A stretch of DNA of 64,000 nt from Coprenecus sp902388455 (lineage in GTDB: Bacteria; Bacteroidota; Bacteroidia; Bacteroidales; UBA932): contig OZ007032.1 of the NCBI GenBank assembly GCA_963931615.1, forward strand, positions 1,364,001 to 1,428,000. Reading direction: 5' to 3'. The translations under genes were made by a program, and so were the position numbers. Under the pieces are notes generated by a model. The model was not told where the DNA came from. It did not search any database and saw only the letters and a list, made by a program, of their open reading frames with translations. Position 1 is the first letter of the stretch; each line of letters begins with the position of its first letter. Below, piece by piece: positions 62,868 through 64,000 of the stretch.

Positions 62868-64000
62868 ATGTACGCCCTGGCCGACTGCAACAACTTCTTC
62901 GTCAGCTGCGAGCGGGTCTTCCGGCCCGACCTCGAAGGCAGGCCTGTGGTCGTACTCTCCAACAACGACGGCTGCGCCATAGCCCGCTCCAACGAAGCCA
63001 AGCGCCTCGGCATCAAGATGGGTCAGCCGATGTTCGAATTCCGTCCCCTCATAGAGTCAGGAGCCGTCACCATTTTCTCTTCCAACTTCGCCCTCTACGG
63101 AGACATGTCCCGCCGCGTCCAGCAGACCATTTCCCGCTTTGCCCCGGCTATCGAGGTGTATTCCATTGACGAGTCATTCATCGACCTGACGGGCATGAAC
63201 CCAGACACAGACTTCGACCTCTGGGCCAAGACCGTATCCAGAGAATGCCGCCGCTGCACAGGCATCCCCGTAAGCGTAGGCGTCTCCCCCACCAAGACCC
63301 TGGCGAAGATAGCCTCGAAGCTCTGCAAGCAGTACCCGGCCACAAGAGGCGGATGCTGGATGCACCGGCAGCAGGATGTGGAGAAAGTCCTGAAAAAATT
63401 CCCGATAGAGGACATCTGGGGCATCGGCCGCCGCTACACCAAGCGGTTCAAGGGCTATTTCGGGATGAGCACCGCCTGGGACTTCTACACCCGGGACGAG
63501 TCATGGGTCAATGCCGAGATGGGCATCGGCGGAGTCCGGACATGGCAGGAACTCCACGGCATACCCTGCATCAGCTTCGAGGACACCGCCCAGGCGAAGA
63601 AACAGATCATGATCTCCAGGACATTCGCCAAGGAGATTACAGACCTGGACGAACTCTCCGCCCAGGTATCCATGTTCTGCTCCATGGCCGTGGAGAAACT
63701 GCGGAAACAGGGTTCCTGCTGCGGCAATGTAACCGTATTCATCATGACCAACCGCTTCCACCGCGACAGCGCTCGCGAACAGTTCGAAAGCCGCATCGTC
63801 CAGTTCCCGACAGACACCGACAGCACGCTGGAAATCAACACCGCCGTTATGCGCACCACCCGGGAAATGTACAGGGACGGATACGGCTACAAACGGGCAG
63901 GAGTCATGCTGGGAGACATCATCCCCGCGGGCAAGGTCCAGCTCTCCTTCTTCGACAACGTGGACCGCGAGCGGCACTCCCGCCTGATGAGCGTCATGGA
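62868..64000 (+). CDS. umuC: UmuC-like Y-family DNA polymerase, 3' end outside window
   Basis: The first 377 codons are visible. YALADCNNFFVSCERVF (catalytic Asp), SNNDGCAIARSNEAK, EVYSIDESFIDL (Asp-Glu) and GVSPTKTLAKIASK, then the little-finger domain from about 240. It is the catalytic subunit of polymerase V-type translesion synthesis. ORF is open to the window end. Confidence 0.93.
   Translation, partial: MYALADCNNFFVSCERVFRPDLEGRPVVVLSNNDGCAIARSNEAKRLGIKMGQPMFEFRPLIESGAVTIFSSNFALYGDMSRRVQQTISRFAPAIEVYSIDESFIDLTGMNPDTDFDLWAKTVSRECRRCTGIPVSVGVSPTKTLAKIASKLCKQYPATRGGCWMHRQQDVEKVLKKFPIEDIWGIGRRYTKRFKGYFGMSTAWDFYTRDESWVNAEMGIGGVRTWQELHGIPCISFEDTAQAKKQIMISRTFAKEITDLDELSAQVSMFCSMAVEKLRKQGSCCGNVTVFIMTNRFHRDSAREQFESRIVQFPTDTDSTLEINTAVMRTTREMYRDGYGYKRAGVMLGDIIPAGKVQLSFFDNVDRERHSRLMSVM

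Overview
The window comes from a Bacteroidota genome, most likely a Bacteroidales species with fairly GC-rich housekeeping DNA. The evidence is the recurrent -7 box TAnnTTTG, a UpxY-type NusG paralogue beside a Bacteroides-type tyrosine recombinase, a capsule operon behind an invertible promoter, IS21 DNA, and a secreted protein with a TonB C-terminal domain. The genus cannot be fixed from the sequence alone.

Layout. 1-3.5 kb: the 3' part of a secreted aspartic protease gene, then two small regulator modules facing each other (DUF2975-like plus XRE; membrane protein/XRE/membrane protein/ABC ATPase). 3.6-7.2 kb: a pair of secreted M16 peptidases, one with and one without the zinc motif. 7.2-9.9 kb: wbpB-wbpE-wbpD-like genes for a 2,3-diacetamido uronic acid. 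10.0-11.9 kb: tyrosine recombinase and upxY on the plus strand. 12.0-35.3 kb: an OmpA gene and a long minus-strand capsule locus (wecA, wza, wzc, PHP phosphatase, wecC, an AT-rich cassette with transferases, flippase and polymerase, a six-hairpin protein, wecG, wecB). Its promoter lies between 36-bp inverted repeats, the layout of a phase-variable switch. 35.4-37.4 kb: a broken IS21-family element fused to the 3' end of a second ompA copy. 37.4-39.1 kb: a two-gene ATPase/TOPRIM pair, a candidate anti-phage system. 39.1-53.7 kb: recQ, pckA, a nuclease/phosphatase-fold protein, a large nested palindrome, a methylthioadenosine salvage cluster (deaminase, phosphorylase, MtnA, HAD), and a 2-oxoacid:ferredoxin oxidoreductase operon behind an ADP-forming acyl-CoA synthetase. 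54.0-61.3 kb: five genes, most for secreted proteins, several LPP20/FlgT-like, between two about 0.4-kb direct repeats. 61.3-64 kb: ORF6N protein, hotdog thioesterase, umuD and partial umuC.

How it works together. WecA, WecB, WecC and WecG can build an undecaprenyl-PP-GlcNAc-ManNAcA start unit, as in enterobacterial common antigen. WbpB/E/D can supply a diacetamido uronic acid. Three GT4-like transferases extend the unit; an acyltransferase and a pyruvyl transferase may decorate it. Wzx, Wzy, Wza and Wzc flip, polymerise and export it. A saccharopine-dehydrogenase-like enzyme next to a CapK-like adenylating enzyme inside the cassette is unusual and suggests an amino-acid-type substituent. The most notable observations are this pair, the invertible promoter, the inverted ompA copies around the whole locus, the ATPase/TOPRIM pair and the repeat-flanked LPP20-like module.
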